Shown here in pieces: positions 1-9,749 of a stretch of DNA of 64,000 nt. Where the stretch lies: positions 21,014,589 through 21,078,588 of the forward strand of contig CM067304.1 of assembly GCA_034231615.1 (NCBI GenBank), given 5' to 3'. Positions within the stretch are counted from its first letter, which is position 1; each line of letters begins with the position of its first letter. The stretch comes from Meghimatium bilineatum (taxonomy: Eukaryota > Mollusca > Gastropoda > Stylommatophora > Philomycidae). The translations under genes were made by a program, and so were the position numbers. Below the pieces are notes generated by a model. It was given only the letters and a program-made list of their open reading frames with translations. It did no database searches and was not told where the DNA came from.

Positions 1-105
1 CCGATATATCAGACTTCAGCATAACGTTCTGGGACACTACGATCTTCTATGAGATGTAAGTGAATCCTCGTCTCCGCAAACATCCTTAGTCGCCTCTTAC
101 GACTA
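1..105 (-). repeat. SINE-A fragment
   Basis: Matches the middle and head of the GAA-tailed dispersed repeat called SINE-A here: the cttcagcat block and the cctcttacgac block occur in the same order as in the complete copy at 28116-28390. The tail side lies outside the window. Confidence 0.6.
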
Positions 106-110
106 CTCTG

Positions 111-735
111 CAAAAATACAGGCTCCAAATATTGCTGCAGAAATAATTAAAAGCACAACAAGCCAATGTCAACAGGTCGTGTTTCTGACTGATGCAATGG
201 CTGTCCTACAAACCCTTGACAGCGACAAACTCCCAGACCTGAAGGAAACCATACAAGAAGTGAGCATCCAAAGAAAGGTAGTAATACATTGGATACCATC
301 CCACTGTGGCATACCAGGAAATGAAGAGACAGATAGGCTGGCAAAGGATGGAACAACAAATGGAACAAAAAACACCAAGAAATCACCTACCAAGAAAAGA
401 GGACCCTCATAAGCAATCAGGAAAGTCGACCACCCAAAAGACAACTATCACTATCTCGACAGAGCTGAGCAGGTTATTATCTTCCGCCTCAGAACAGGAC
501 ACAACAGATTAAACAACCACTTGAATAGACTAAGACTGGTCCCATCATCTCGGTGTTCATGTGGGCAGGCAGCACAGACATCTGAACATATCCTGCAAGA
601 CTGCAATACACTAAACCAGTTAAAGAAAGAACACTGGCCCACAGAGATGGATATCCACGGAAAGCTGTATGGGAGCACTGAGGAGCTTTCAAATACAGCA
701 TCATTTATTAAGAAAACCGGACCTGCTGTGTAGAC
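111..735 (+). pseudogene. LINE ORF2 3' end: RNase H domain and C-terminal tail
   Basis: Remnant of the RNase H domain of an I/Nimb/Jockey-type non-LTR retrotransposon, which removes RNA from the RNA:DNA hybrid during reverse transcription. Visible are the strand with FLTDAMAVLQTL (near 181-216) and the signature WIPSHCGIPGNE followed by DRLAK (near 291-345). A frameshift near 410 moves the frame, which continues with FRLRTGHNRLN and a Cys/His tail (C-x-C about 560, then H and C) to a TGA at 733. The 3' end GTAGACATGTCAAACT runs into a (GAA)n tract at about 755-770, an end shared with copies at 55600-55785 and 58610-58668. The element is 5'-truncated. Confidence 0.8.
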
Positions 736-774
736 ATGTCAAACTGCGAACGAGAAGAAGAAGAAGAAGACGAC

Positions 775-1060
775 ATTCATGGTGGTTACAGTAGTTATAC
801 GTCCCTCTCCCGAATCCAGTTTAGTGTTGTTTAAATAAGTTGAAAATATCTCGTATGGTGAGGTACGCTTCTTTCCAACTACGGACGTTAATCCAGTTTG
901 GTTATAGCAGAGCTTTTAACCATCAAAAGTAGTAAAGCTTGTGGTTCTCATAATCCAGTAACCAAAATCTCTGGAGTAATTCGAACCACCGGAAAACATA
1001 AACCAGCCGTACAACCTGAGAAGCTTAGATACTGAATTTTGGTTGTTTAAAAAATTGTAA
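775..1060. other. Unassigned interval
   Basis: No gene recognised. The stretch 845-905 (TATGGTGAGG followed by a TTTCCAACTACGGA block) resembles 22621-22680, so part of it is a dispersed repeat of unknown class. Confidence 0.4.
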
Positions 1061-1480
1061 TGCCAAGTATCTATGTAACGTGTCCTTTACAGAACGTTGT
1101 CCTCACTGCCACTCTGTAAACCTCTCGGTTCTGTGCAAGCTGTTTTGCTTCTTCTAGTGTTATGTTCAGAAGGTCATTGACGTCATGTGTCCATCGTAGT
1201 GTTGGTTTGCCTCTTGTTCTCTTTCCTGGAACTGTTCCCTCCATGATTAATCTCTATAAACCATTGCGTCTTTTTTATATGTTCGAAATATTTTGCGTTT
1301 TTTTTTCTAATAGTTTTGAGGAGCCATTTTTTTCCATGTTCAGGTTTGTGCAGACGTCTGCGTTGGTTCGTCTTTCTGTCCATGATACTCTTATGACCTT
1401 TCTATAACATTTCATTTCAAATTCCGTTATATTCTATTTCATTGCCGGTGGCATTTCTCACGTCTCACAATCATATGTTG
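1060..1480 (-). pseudogene. RTE-like LINE C-terminal fragment (family R1)
   Basis: On the minus strand this reads as the region after the reverse transcriptase of an RTE-like LINE: a KKWLLKTIRKKNAKYFEHIKK block near 1285-1345, then a G-R-R basic stretch and a degenerate terminal helix. Stops and frame changes make it non-functional. A related fragment lies at 61440-61680 in the same orientation. Confidence 0.65.
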
Positions 1481-1599
1481 TCGGAAAGATATAGCTTCTT
1501 AATAGGCAACTACTAGTTCTTAAACAATTTTGCTAATACTGAATAACACACATAATGACACACACAAATCGACGTTTCGATCAAAAGTGCTTTATCAAG

Positions 1600-2093
1600 A
1601 CAAACAATTGAAACAAAATTAAATCACGTCTTGCTTACAGGCGTGACAAGAACCTCAGGGATCTACTGCTCCGGAATCACCTCCAGCCTGACGTTCCTAA
1701 TTGTTTTGGCAAATGCTACACTTGTACCTATGTGACCCAGATCCGGTCTGTCACATTCCCTAAAGCCACGTTCACCATTGAGGAGAGCTTCACATGTGTG
1801 TCCCGCAACGTCATCTATGCCATCATATGCAAGCGTTGCGCCATGATATATATATATATATATATGAAACTGGAAGGAGGCTCGCAGACCGATTTTGCGA
1901 ACATCTGTACAGCATAAGAAACCATTCGGGTTTGCCTGTTGACGTTCACTTTAATGGCACTGGCCATCGGGGTTCCCATGACATTCAGGTTACGGCCATT
2001 AAGTCGTGCTTATCTGACGACCGGGCCCGTCTGGCGCTTGAGAACCGCTACATTTATCAATATAGCACTCTTAAACCGGAGGGCATTAAATGA
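1600..2093 (+). pseudogene. Penelope-like element, GIY-YIG endonuclease part
   Basis: Penelope-like elements encode a reverse transcriptase followed by a GIY-YIG endonuclease. Here the linker (RRDKNLRDLL, then a Cys block FGKCYTCTY near 1705-1725) is followed by CVSRNVIYAIICKRC (about 1795-1840) and, in another frame, ETGRRLADRFCEH (about 1866-1905), VHFNGTGHRG and LENRYIYQYSTLKPEG before a TGA at 2091. The two halves are split by an (AT)n run exactly where the second part of the endonuclease signature should be. The RT domain is missing. A CGACGTTTCGATCAAAAGTG box just upstream (1570-1590) resembles Penelope terminal-repeat sequence. Confidence 0.75.
1845..1866. repeat. (AT)n microsatellite inside the GIY-YIG motif
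   Basis: About eleven AT units between codons for CAMI and ETGRR; it replaces the conserved Y-I-G codons and shifts the frame. Confidence 0.8.
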
Positions 2094-2185
2094 GCGCCTG
2101 TCTCACGTATGACTTTAGTCGATCCATAGTTTCTGTTTGTTTCGTGTCACATTTTTGTTGTCATTTTTATATTTTCCAAGTCCGG

Positions 2186-2790
2186 TGCCATTTCGCCAGA
2201 ACAAGGTGCCAGAAAGCAAACACAGTGACATACCAACTTTCACCATTACTTCTTCACCCAAAGATCAAGATGGAAATTTTAAAAAGCAGATAATATCTAC
2301 AATTTTTATACCAACACTGTGCTACCAATTTTTCGCAGCAAAGAAAAATCGTCACATGTGAAATGAAGTGTCTGTGAGAAAAGCTGTAATGGTTACCAAC
2401 CTAGATAAAATAAGAAATGAAGAAATTAGGAAAAGAGTTGGTATAATATAATGTATCGAACATATTGAGAGACAGCAAGTAAAATGGTTCCGTACCTTAT
2501 GAGGATGAAGGTAAACCAAATACCAATACGAGCATATAACAAAGAATATCCGGGCGTAAAGCCGAAGGTAGATCGAGATAACGGTTGATAGAAAACATCA
2601 AGATAACCTTGAACAAACATGGACTAAATGCAACCTCGGCGACACATCTGGCCTTGGAACGACAGCTTAAGCTCCCACGCCTACGCTTAACGGCAGGTGT
2701 GAATGCGATCAACAATCATCCACCTGGGGAAAGAAATCCACCTGGACAATGAATCCTCAGAATGGCTGATCACAGATGTTTGTGCTGATG
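2186..2790 (+). pseudogene. RTE-like LINE C-terminal fragment (family R35)
   Basis: Parallel to the better copy at 35768-36461: ANTVTYQLSPLLLHPKIKME, then QQRKIVTCEMK, RNEEIRKRVG, and the 3' end CTTAACGGCAGGTGTGAAT followed by CACCTGGGGAAAG. Several frameshifts and stops. This copy lacks the 887-bp insertion present in the 36-kb copy, and so shows the uninterrupted LINE end. Confidence 0.75.
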
Positions 2791-2799
2791 TATCCAGTA

Positions 2800-3445
2800 C
2801 GACACTAATACTACTCCGATGGGTTGTGGATTATATTATTATTATTATTATGTATGCCAACCACCAATATGCAATGCGCGGTATCGCAGTGTTTAGTTTT
2901 GTAGTCTGGTGGTCCAGGCTCAAATTTCAAATGATCCAAATATCGATCCAGACTCAGGAACAAGGTCAAATCTGATCGTATCCGGGACATAAACTGATGT
3001 CATCGCGATATTACTAACGCACGTTTCACCAGCTTTGCCGTCAAACAAATGTAATCATCTAACGTGGTGGTTTTTTTTTGGCATAAGATGATATACCCCC
3101 AATAAATATATATTTTATATTTGTACATCATGTCCAGCTTTATAAATAAATGAAACTCGTTTATCTTTGTCGACATACTAATTATTATGTATTGAGAAAA
3201 AGAACGTCTGCCACTTCAGACATTACACCGAAAATATATATATATATATCGCAAATAAAAAGAAAATTGAAACTAATGTCTGCATTTTAATGACAATTTT
3301 ATCAATGACTTTTATCAATCCTCTGGCACTTTTGAACCCTTTTTAAGATCGATTTTTTTCCAGTTTTTCGTTAGATTTTTGTGACTTTTTTTGTTAAACC
3401 ATTTAAAGGGAGTGGTATGATTTACCCGTTTACTTGGCTTTTCTT
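2800..3445. other. Unassigned AT-rich interval
   Basis: Contains a short (ATT)n run near 2833-2851 that is probably the tail of the preceding LINE, and a short (TA)n near 3234-3250. No gene recognised. Confidence 0.4.
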
Positions 3446-3449
3446 CCCT

Positions 3450-3597
3450 TGTACTAAATTTCTTGTTCTGTTTTCATAGTACTAAATGTCATGTTCTGTT
3501 TTCATGGTATTAAATGTCATGTTCTGTCGTCCTATTACTAAATGACATGTTCTATTTTCCTAGAACTAAATGTCATGTTCTGTCTTCCTAAGATGGT
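3450..3597. repeat. Minisatellite, about 35-bp unit, five diverged copies
   Basis: The phrase ACTAAATGTCATGTTCTG followed by TTTTCCTAG recurs five times. Single copies of the same phrase occur at about 26800 and 60395, so the unit comes from a dispersed repeat. Confidence 0.8.
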
Positions 3598-3802
3598 TCA
3601 ACCTGCCAAACCACTCACTATTTCCTAATTACTTTGAATGTATGATTAATGGTTACCATTAATTTTTACTTAATTGTAAAACAGACAAAAATTACAGCGA
3701 AGACGACGCTGGACAACAGACATGACAGTTTTTTCCAAGAACATTTTCTTTTGCTGTAGTTGATAGACTCGTTCAGAATATCACGAGTTATGAGCGTTCA
3801 CA

Positions 3803-4081
3803 CGTCCGTGTGTTGACGGGGTCCTAAAGTGGAGCAAAGAATAGTAACACTGTTTACCTTCCATGCATGTCGTAAGAGGCAACTAAGGAGGTTATGAGAT
3901 GGAGTTAGCTGCCCCATCCCATATTGGGTCAGTGAACCAAAGCCATGCTGAAGTAGGATGTGTTGGACCGAAAGGCGCAGATATCGCAGCAATGTTGCAA
4001 ACCATGACACAACGCATTCCGTTCTCCGGACTACATCCTGCTAATCTGCAGGAGTTTGAGAACGAACACAGAAGAAGAAAA
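3803..4081 (+). mobile_element. SINE-A, complete copy with target-site duplication
   Basis: A 279-bp repeat ending in GAGAACGAACACAGAAGAAG. It is flanked by TGAGCGTTCACA (3791-3802) and TGAGCATTCACA (4082-4093), a 12-bp duplication with one mismatch, as expected for LINE-driven insertion. Its head starts CGTCCGTGTGTTG. I find no convincing tRNA-type A and B boxes, so the promoter source is unknown. The GAA tail resembles the 3' end of the RNase H-type LINEs here. Confidence 0.75.
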
Positions 4082-4127
4082 TGAGCATTCACAGAGAAGG
4101 CAACGTTCTGAAGAATATATGTCCTCT

Positions 4128-4450
4128 GAAGTCATCATCATATGCAAGTGCCGTCTCCGCAACGAAGGTTGGCTGCGACGGACCTCCAGCATCCCATGTA
4201 TCTTGCTTTAGTGGTGCACTCTGCTAGGCTGTAACCTGTCCGTCTCGTAATATCCCACTTGTATATCTGCCCACCTCTTGCTCGCCTCCCCTAGATTATT
4301 CCCCCAAGAAGGGCCTTCAACAAGATGCCATATCTTTTCTATGTCCAAAATACTTTAATTGTTAGATTGTTATTCTTTTTTCATACGAAGTGTTGTTAGA
4401 ACCTTTTTGTTTGTTTTCTTCTCTTTCCATTAAGTTCTCCCTATGTTTTT
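4128..4450 (-). pseudogene. RTE-like LINE 3' fragment (family R31)
   Basis: Diverged copy of the 3' end at 31708-32030: (ATG)n tail at 4130-4140, then the AACGAAGGTTGGCTGC block and the terminal coding region on the minus strand. No intact frame. Confidence 0.75.
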
Positions 4451-4539
4451 TCTGGCTCGCTCTCTGATAACCAACTTGAAATCTGTTGCCAGGCGATAGA
4501 TGTGTATTAAGTCTACTGTGTGACGGTTTTCCATCCACT

Positions 4540-5000
4540 ATACCCTTGGACTTTACAGGGACAAAACAACCCTGGGTAGCTGTCTCCGATGAGCGATGAG
4601 GTGGTAATCAGGGATTTATCCGAGTTCGTTAGCCCTCTTAGACGAGGTGTCATTCACCTACATAGGGAACGGATAGTACAAGACTGGGTCTCTGCACATA
4701 TTTAGAACCTCCGGGAAATAGAGGCTTGTCTCGAACTTATCAAAACTTCAGCTCCGACTTCCTTGTAACCTTTTTTCCGTTCTATTTGCACGTGGTGCTG
4801 CCCACTGGCGCTGTGCTGCCTTTTCATTGTACTCAAAATGTTTTGTTTTCGATGCTCACTATTCGTCTTAATATCTACACATTTCGTGGCATCTACATTG
4901 GCCGCCTCACCAATAATCAGACTGAACTGGCTGGCGTCACTGTGTGTCGACAGTGCTGTTGCATGTGTTAGCGCAGAGGTGTCTGTGAAATTGCCATTTT
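4540..5000 (+). repeat. Dispersed repeat related to 49930-51175
   Basis: Shares with 50325-50960 the phrases GAGGTGTCATTCACC, TCTATTTGC, TGTGTCGACAGTG and others in the same order. Short reading frames here are not conserved and no protein is recognised. A small inverse match (ACAAGGAAGTCGGAGCTGAA) occurs near 11790. Confidence 0.6.
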
Positions 5001-5605
5001 TTTTTTGTAGTCCACTCTCACTCTATCTGCAGTGATTACATCCACTAGTGGTTTGCGAAAATAGTCACATAAATACAGGAACCTTGGTTTGACATTTACG
5101 TATAAAGCATCACTCAAATTAAATGTATGGGTTTTACGACATTTACATGTGATTTATAAAAGAAAATACGTGGCCTTTGTGGCACATGTGGGATTAATTA
5201 ACGGCGCAGTCTGTTGTTATTGTTATCTGTTGATTCTCCATTTATACAGATTGGTGCAGCAACACACAAATTGAACAGGATACCAGCTGTCTCACCATTA
5301 TCGACTTGGTCTACTTCAGATTAGATCAAGTGCATTTTATACATCGAGGGTCACCCAAAAGCGTCAATGAATCTCCAGCCCTCACATACAAAAGTGTTCC
5401 ATAGATGCCATATTGGATATTTTATTATCAAATAAAAATAAATTTGGTTATTTTTTATATTCACTGACCGTGAGTGAAATTTAAGGTTTGGTGGTTTTTT
5501 TCTGAAGGTTGAAGATCGTATTTATCGACAACGGTTTCTAAGACGGGAGTTGAAAAGGCCCCATATTGGGCTGGCGGCGTATAAAGGACGGTAACTGATA
5601 AGCTA
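5000..5605. other. Unassigned interval
   Basis: AT-rich, no gene and no repeat relationship recognised. Confidence 0.4.
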
Positions 5606-5609
5606 CCAG

Positions 5610-5825
5610 AATCGACATTTAAAAAAATGGAAAACTAGATACGTTCACAATGCCAAGAAACTCATAACGACCACATATGAGGCAGACCACGACTGCGACA
5701 TCGAAGACCTTCTGAACATGACACATGAAGAAGCTGGGAAGCTTGCACAATACCGAGAGGCTTGCAAACTGGCAGTAAGAACAGCGCTCTCTAAAGGAAA
5801 CGTCACAGACAGGTTTTTGCTGACA
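5610..5825 (+). pseudogene. RTE-like LINE C-terminal fragment
   Basis: Reads as the last part of an RTE-like protein: DIEDLLNMTHEEAGKLAQ (near 5700-5755) then REACKLAVRTALSKGNVTDR to a TGA. The D-hydrophobic-T-EEA-LA-REA-AVR pattern is typical of this terminus. Upstream is unreadable. Confidence 0.7.
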
Positions 5826-5935
5826 TATACTGGAACATATGATGAAGCATATGCTGGAATATATGATTAAATATATACTGCAACATATGATAGAACATAT
5901 GATGTTTGTAACGTAGTGGAATGTAGTGAATATTT
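5826..5935. repeat. Short minisatellite of ACATATGAT-type units
   Basis: Units such as GGAACATATGATGAAGCAT repeat with changes about six times; AT-rich. Confidence 0.6.
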
Positions 5936-6054
5936 AAATGTGGGGTATGGTCGAGATGTTATGTTGTATGTCTCACACAACGAGATCCAGAGCTCGATTC
6001 TCGGTAAGGAACTGGTTTCTATTCTGTCAGATGATCATTTCTTTTAAAACCAAC

Positions 6055-6256
6055 CCTATACATGTCGTGACAACAACACAGGCATGCGGCCTCTATCAAC
6101 AACCTTATACACGTCGTGATGACAGCACGGATATGCATGCGGCCTCTATCAGCAACCTTATACATGTCGTGATGACAGCACGGGTATGCATGCGGCCTCT
6201 ATCAGCAATCTTATACACGTCATGATGACAGCACAGGTATGCATGCGGCCTCTATG
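6055..6256. repeat. Tandem repeat, about 62-bp unit
   Basis: The phrase GGCATGCGGCCTCTATCA followed by CAACCTTATACACGTCGTGA recurs about 3.5 times with small changes. The 95-codon frame over it (5938-6225) is only the repeat read through. Confidence 0.8.
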
Positions 6257-6544
6257 AGATTCACAAGTTACTTCCTGACAACTTGATAATAGGCAAACAT
6301 ACAGTAATGACAGTGATTTTATAAGATAATTTGATTATGTTCATCAGATTTGCGATGCTTTTGAAGAGTTCGGATGCACAAATGCTGCTGAAGGGTTTGA
6401 AATTAGTACATTGTTCACCCGAGACACGCTCTGAACCACTCCGCATCAGAGAGGACTTACGTGTTATCTGTATATTATATGGTTGTGTATGAATTTCAGT
6501 CAGTAGGTCATTAGTCGAAATGTTGTTTCTTTTTGTCTACTTCT

Positions 6545-7150
6545 ACATATGCGTAAACTCATAAAAATGCACAGAGAGATACTACAACTAGACCATTACC
6601 TGTATCTCGGACACGTAATCACAAACGATTGTAAATGTCGAACAGAAATTAATGTTAAAAGGAGAATATGTATGGTTAAAACTAATTTCACTGACATGAA
6701 GAAAATATTAACATATAAACAAATTACAAAGAAGCTAAAAATGAGAAGTATAAAATGCTACATCTATTCTATATTAACATGTATCTCAGAAACATGCACA
6801 ATGAATAAACAACTAGAAGACATACTTGATGCCTTTGGGATACATAGAAGAATAGGTAGAACTTCATGGAAAGATAAGAAAACGAACAAAGAGGTTCTAA
6901 CAACACTTAGTATGGGGGGGGGGGAATTGTTAAACATCAAACAAATAAAGTATTTTGGACATATTAAAAGACACGATACCTTGTTGAATACCTTACTTGG
7001 GAGCAGGGTTCAAGAGAGGCGAGCAAGAGGTAAGTAGAGATAAAGTGAGAGGGAAATATCACGAAATGTGCATGTTATAGCCTAGCAGTGTGCACCACCA
7101 CAGCAAGAGACGGAAGATGTTGGAGGCCCATTACACCCAACCTTCGTTGC
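6545..7150 (+). pseudogene. RTE-like LINE C-terminal fragment (family R31)
   Basis: A 162-codon open stretch (6549-7037) aligns with the C-terminus of the full-length LINE at 31708-35108: YLYLGHVITND, KRRICMVKTNFTDMKK, KLKMRSIKCYIYSIL, RRIGRTSWKDKKTNKEV, IKYFGHIKRHDTLL. Conserved Y-G-SETWTL is degenerate (CISETCTM), and a G-run near 6915-6924 has changed the frame. It ends near 7145 with the CCAACCTTCGTTGCGG block of the R31 3' end. Older than the 17-kb and 32-kb copies. Confidence 0.8.
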
Positions 7151-7189
7151 GGTGACCGGTACTTAATGATACATATTAAGGAATCATTA

Positions 7190-7690
7190 AAGAGGAAGGC
7201 ACTACAAGATTAGTACACGACCAGGCATTAATAAATATTGGCGATAGATCACTTTGTAATTTGCGTTTTCTCGATGATATCGATCTCTTGGCTGGTTCAG
7301 AATCTGAACTTCAGGTACTCACCTAGGAACTAGGTTGTAAGACGTGAGGTGGAAATATGTCTTGGAAATTGGCATTGATAAAATAAGATACCGGTAACAC
7401 CTGATATCAGGCAAGAACCCACAAACTGTTAAAAGGTCACTCGGGAAATGAGATAAACTTACTACTTTAGATTGCTGTGGTTGAAATGGCTAGGTTGAAT
7501 ATAATTTGGAAAACTAAGATTGGTATTAAAGATAAATCTATTTATATCTCTAGTGTATACTTGTATACGGATGTGAAAGGTGGACACTCGTTGTAGAGAC
7601 GAAAAGAAGGATTCAAGCTTTTGAATATAAGTGCTACAGACGTTTGTTAAGGATTATTTATATAGAACACAAGAGAAATATATTCGTCCG
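7190..7690 (+). pseudogene. RTE-like LINE fragment with relic of the RT catalytic box
   Basis: NLRFLDDIDLLAGSESELQ near 7258-7315 is the reverse-transcriptase catalytic box, with the usual Y-A-D-D as F-L-D-D. After unreadable sequence the post-RT region appears as YGCERWTL and RIQAFEYKCYRRLLRI across frames near 7560-7660. Many lesions. Confidence 0.7.
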
Positions 7691-7929
7691 GCAGCAAATA
7701 AACAAACTTATATGTTATTAATAACCCTTTTGGCATTTGTGAAACTGTGTAAATATGTTTTGTTTGGACTTCTAGCGAGACAGGATTATCTAAAACTATT
7801 TTGCAAAGCACTTTTGATGGTTGAAGGAGAAGAGGCGACCAAGAAGAGCTATCTGCACAACGATCAGGCCCATAGATAAGGAGGAGTGGGTTGGTGGTGT
7901 TCAATTCCCGTTAGCAAATCAGAATATGA

Positions 7930-8199
7930 CTTTTAGGGTACAGTACAAGTAGATGAAATCACATAGTCGAGTTATTTCCCTTGTCTATGTTCGTAAATTT
8001 CATGTTCATCATTTAATAATTTAAATATTAATTCATTTTAGGGTTTAGGTTAGGGCTATGATAGTTGTGTTTTACATAACTAACCCTAACCCTAAATAAA
8101 TAAATATTTAAATTATTAATGATGAACATGAAATTTACAACATAGGCAAGGGAAATAATTTAAAATGTGATGGCGTCTACTTTTACTGTACCACTTTTA
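7930..8199. mobile_element. Foldback (MITE-like) element with telomere-like centre
   Basis: Arms of about 125 bp are inverted copies: GGTACAGTACAAGTAG at the left against the reverse complement of CTACTTTTACTGTACC at the right, and TTATTTCCCTTGTCTATG against its counterpart at 8130-8155. The centre (8040-8096) holds GGGTTTAGGTTAGGG facing CTAACCCTAACCCTAAA. No coding capacity. Confidence 0.75.
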
Positions 8200-8736
8200 G
8201 TACTAGGAACTTGGCCAAAAGAGTATTTTTTTAAAGACATTATGTGTCTTCTTTACCGCCCTCTTAGTCATTTTAAACAAAAAAAAGGACATCAAATTTT
8301 ATTTAAAAGAAGATTCGACACACAAAAACATACGATTGCTTTAGGTAGGTAAACCACTCCTCTCTCCCTCCCCCTTTTCCATTGAGAAGAACATATGTTA
8401 CATACAAATGTATTTAGACATTGTAAGCATATACCCTGTCACAGCTAAAGGGATTATTTCATAATTATATCTACAATTTGTCTTGTGTATATACTGGATA
8501 ACCTTTTTTCATTTCTTAATTTGTACTATAGAGATTAACCATAACCTTTCTGCAATAAAGACTTTCAACAGAATTATTTGTGTGCCAGAGTTGGGTAGGC
8601 ACATCTCAGCACGAACAGAGAACCCGTCACAAGCTAAGAGCATCTCAGTAGATAGTGAGAACCCTTCACCGATAGCGGGGGATTGACGTGTGAAACCGTG
8701 TTTGAGGCACGAGGATTATACTTATATGTACAATAT
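8200..8736. other. Unassigned interval with a dispersed-repeat piece
   Basis: The segment 8610-8690 (AGAGAACCC ... GATAGCGGGGGAT) recurs inverted at 10725-10765. No gene recognised. Confidence 0.4.
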
Positions 8737-8737
8737 A

Positions 8738-9616
8738 CGAGGCGTGTTCAAATGAAAACGGGACTTGTGGATTTATTTAAAAAGTATCATACGCAATTTA
8801 ATATTTTCAACGGAATTGAACAAAGCAACCACTTGTGAATAAGAATGCACCTGGGTTCATCAGAAAAAATCTCCGTATGCATTTAGGCAAGCATCCCACT
8901 GTTTAGGTAGACGTCGAATGCCGTCCGAGAAAAAGTTGCGTGGCTGTTCTCTGAACCATGTGGTCACCGCTGTCTTCACGTCTGCGTCGCTGTTGAATCG
9001 CTGTCCCTTTAGTGCTTTCTTCAACGGTCCGAACAAATGGAAATCACACGGGGATAAATCGGGACTATAGGCTGGGTGATGAAGAACTTCCCAATTCTTC
9101 TTTGCCAATGTTTCCTGCACAATTTTTGCGACGTGCGGACGAGCGTTGTCGTGGAGAAGAATCACACCTTGAGAAAGTCTGCCTGGTCGCTTAGCCTTGA
9201 TGGCCTTATGCAGCTTGTCTAAAGTGTCTTCTTCTGTTGCAACAATATGCGCCTGACCTGGCCGTGCAAGATCTGCCGTTAACTCACGTCCGTCTTTAAA
9301 CATACGCACCCACTCCATCACTCTGGTCCTCGACAAACATTTGTCACCATATGCTGCCTTCATTCTCCGATGAATGTCTACTGCTTGACATCCTTCAAAT
9401 GAAAGAAACTGGATCACAGCACGCTGATTCACTTTGGACGGGTTCGGAATCACACCCGCCATATTGTTAACAGTCTTCTGCAGCACATATGCATGCTGGG
9501 AAGATGAACACGTGACCGTATGTAAATTATTGGATACTCATTACTAGTGCAAAATGTCATCAATATCAGTGCGCTCTATCACGCGTGGTGTAACAAGTCC
9601 CGTTTTCATTTGAACG
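8738..9616 (-). mobile_element. mariner transposon, internally deleted
   Basis: Left end CGAGGCGTGTTCAAATGA follows a TA; the right end shows the inverted TCATTTGAAC near 9606-9615, with the outermost bases degenerate. GTTCAAATGAAAACGGGACT is shared by both ends. Length about 0.88 kb against about 1.3 kb for full mariners. Confidence 0.85.
8860..9486 (-). CDS. mariner transposase with in-frame internal deletion
   Basis: Mariner transposases bind the terminal repeats through an N-terminal helix-turn-helix region and cut with a D,D34D triad. This 208-codon frame (family length about 345) starts with the DNA-binding part (RAVIQFLSFEGCQAVDIHRR, SRTRVMEWVRMFKDGR) and the linker D-L-A-R-P-G-Q. It then jumps, at about residue 103, to HDNARPH (second Asp) and YSPDLSPCDFHLF (third Asp, 34 residues later), ending YGDFF. 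The block with the first catalytic Asp is gone, so it cannot transpose by itself. The frame is nevertheless open end to end, which is notable in a window of broken elements; it may be young or may have been kept. Confidence 0.85.
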   Translation of the reverse strand: MLQKTVNNMAGVIPNPSKVNQRAVIQFLSFEGCQAVDIHRRMKAAYGDKCLSRTRVMEWVRMFKDGRELTADLARPGQAHIVATEEDTLDKLHKAIKAKRPGRLSQGVILLHDNARPHVAKIVQETLAKKNWEVLHHPAYSPDLSPCDFHLFGPLKKALKGQRFNSDADVKTAVTTWFREQPRNFFSDGIRRLPKQWDACLNAYGDFF

Positions 9617-9664
9617 TATGTACAGGCGAAACACCAGAGTTCCGATATATATACATTTTATTTG

Positions 9665-9748
9665 TTGACAAAGTCCTGGTTTACAACATCAAGGTTATAA
9701 CGTCCAGTGTTACAACATCAAGGTTACAACGTCCAGTGTTACAACATC
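9665..9748. repeat. Tandem repeat, about 34-bp unit
   Basis: ACAACATCAAGGTTATAACG and TCCAGTGTT alternate about 2.5 times. Confidence 0.75.
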
Positions 9749-9749
9749 T

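Noticed and set aside
8040..8096. True interstitial telomere array
   Set aside because: Only two or three units on each side, within the arms of a foldback element.
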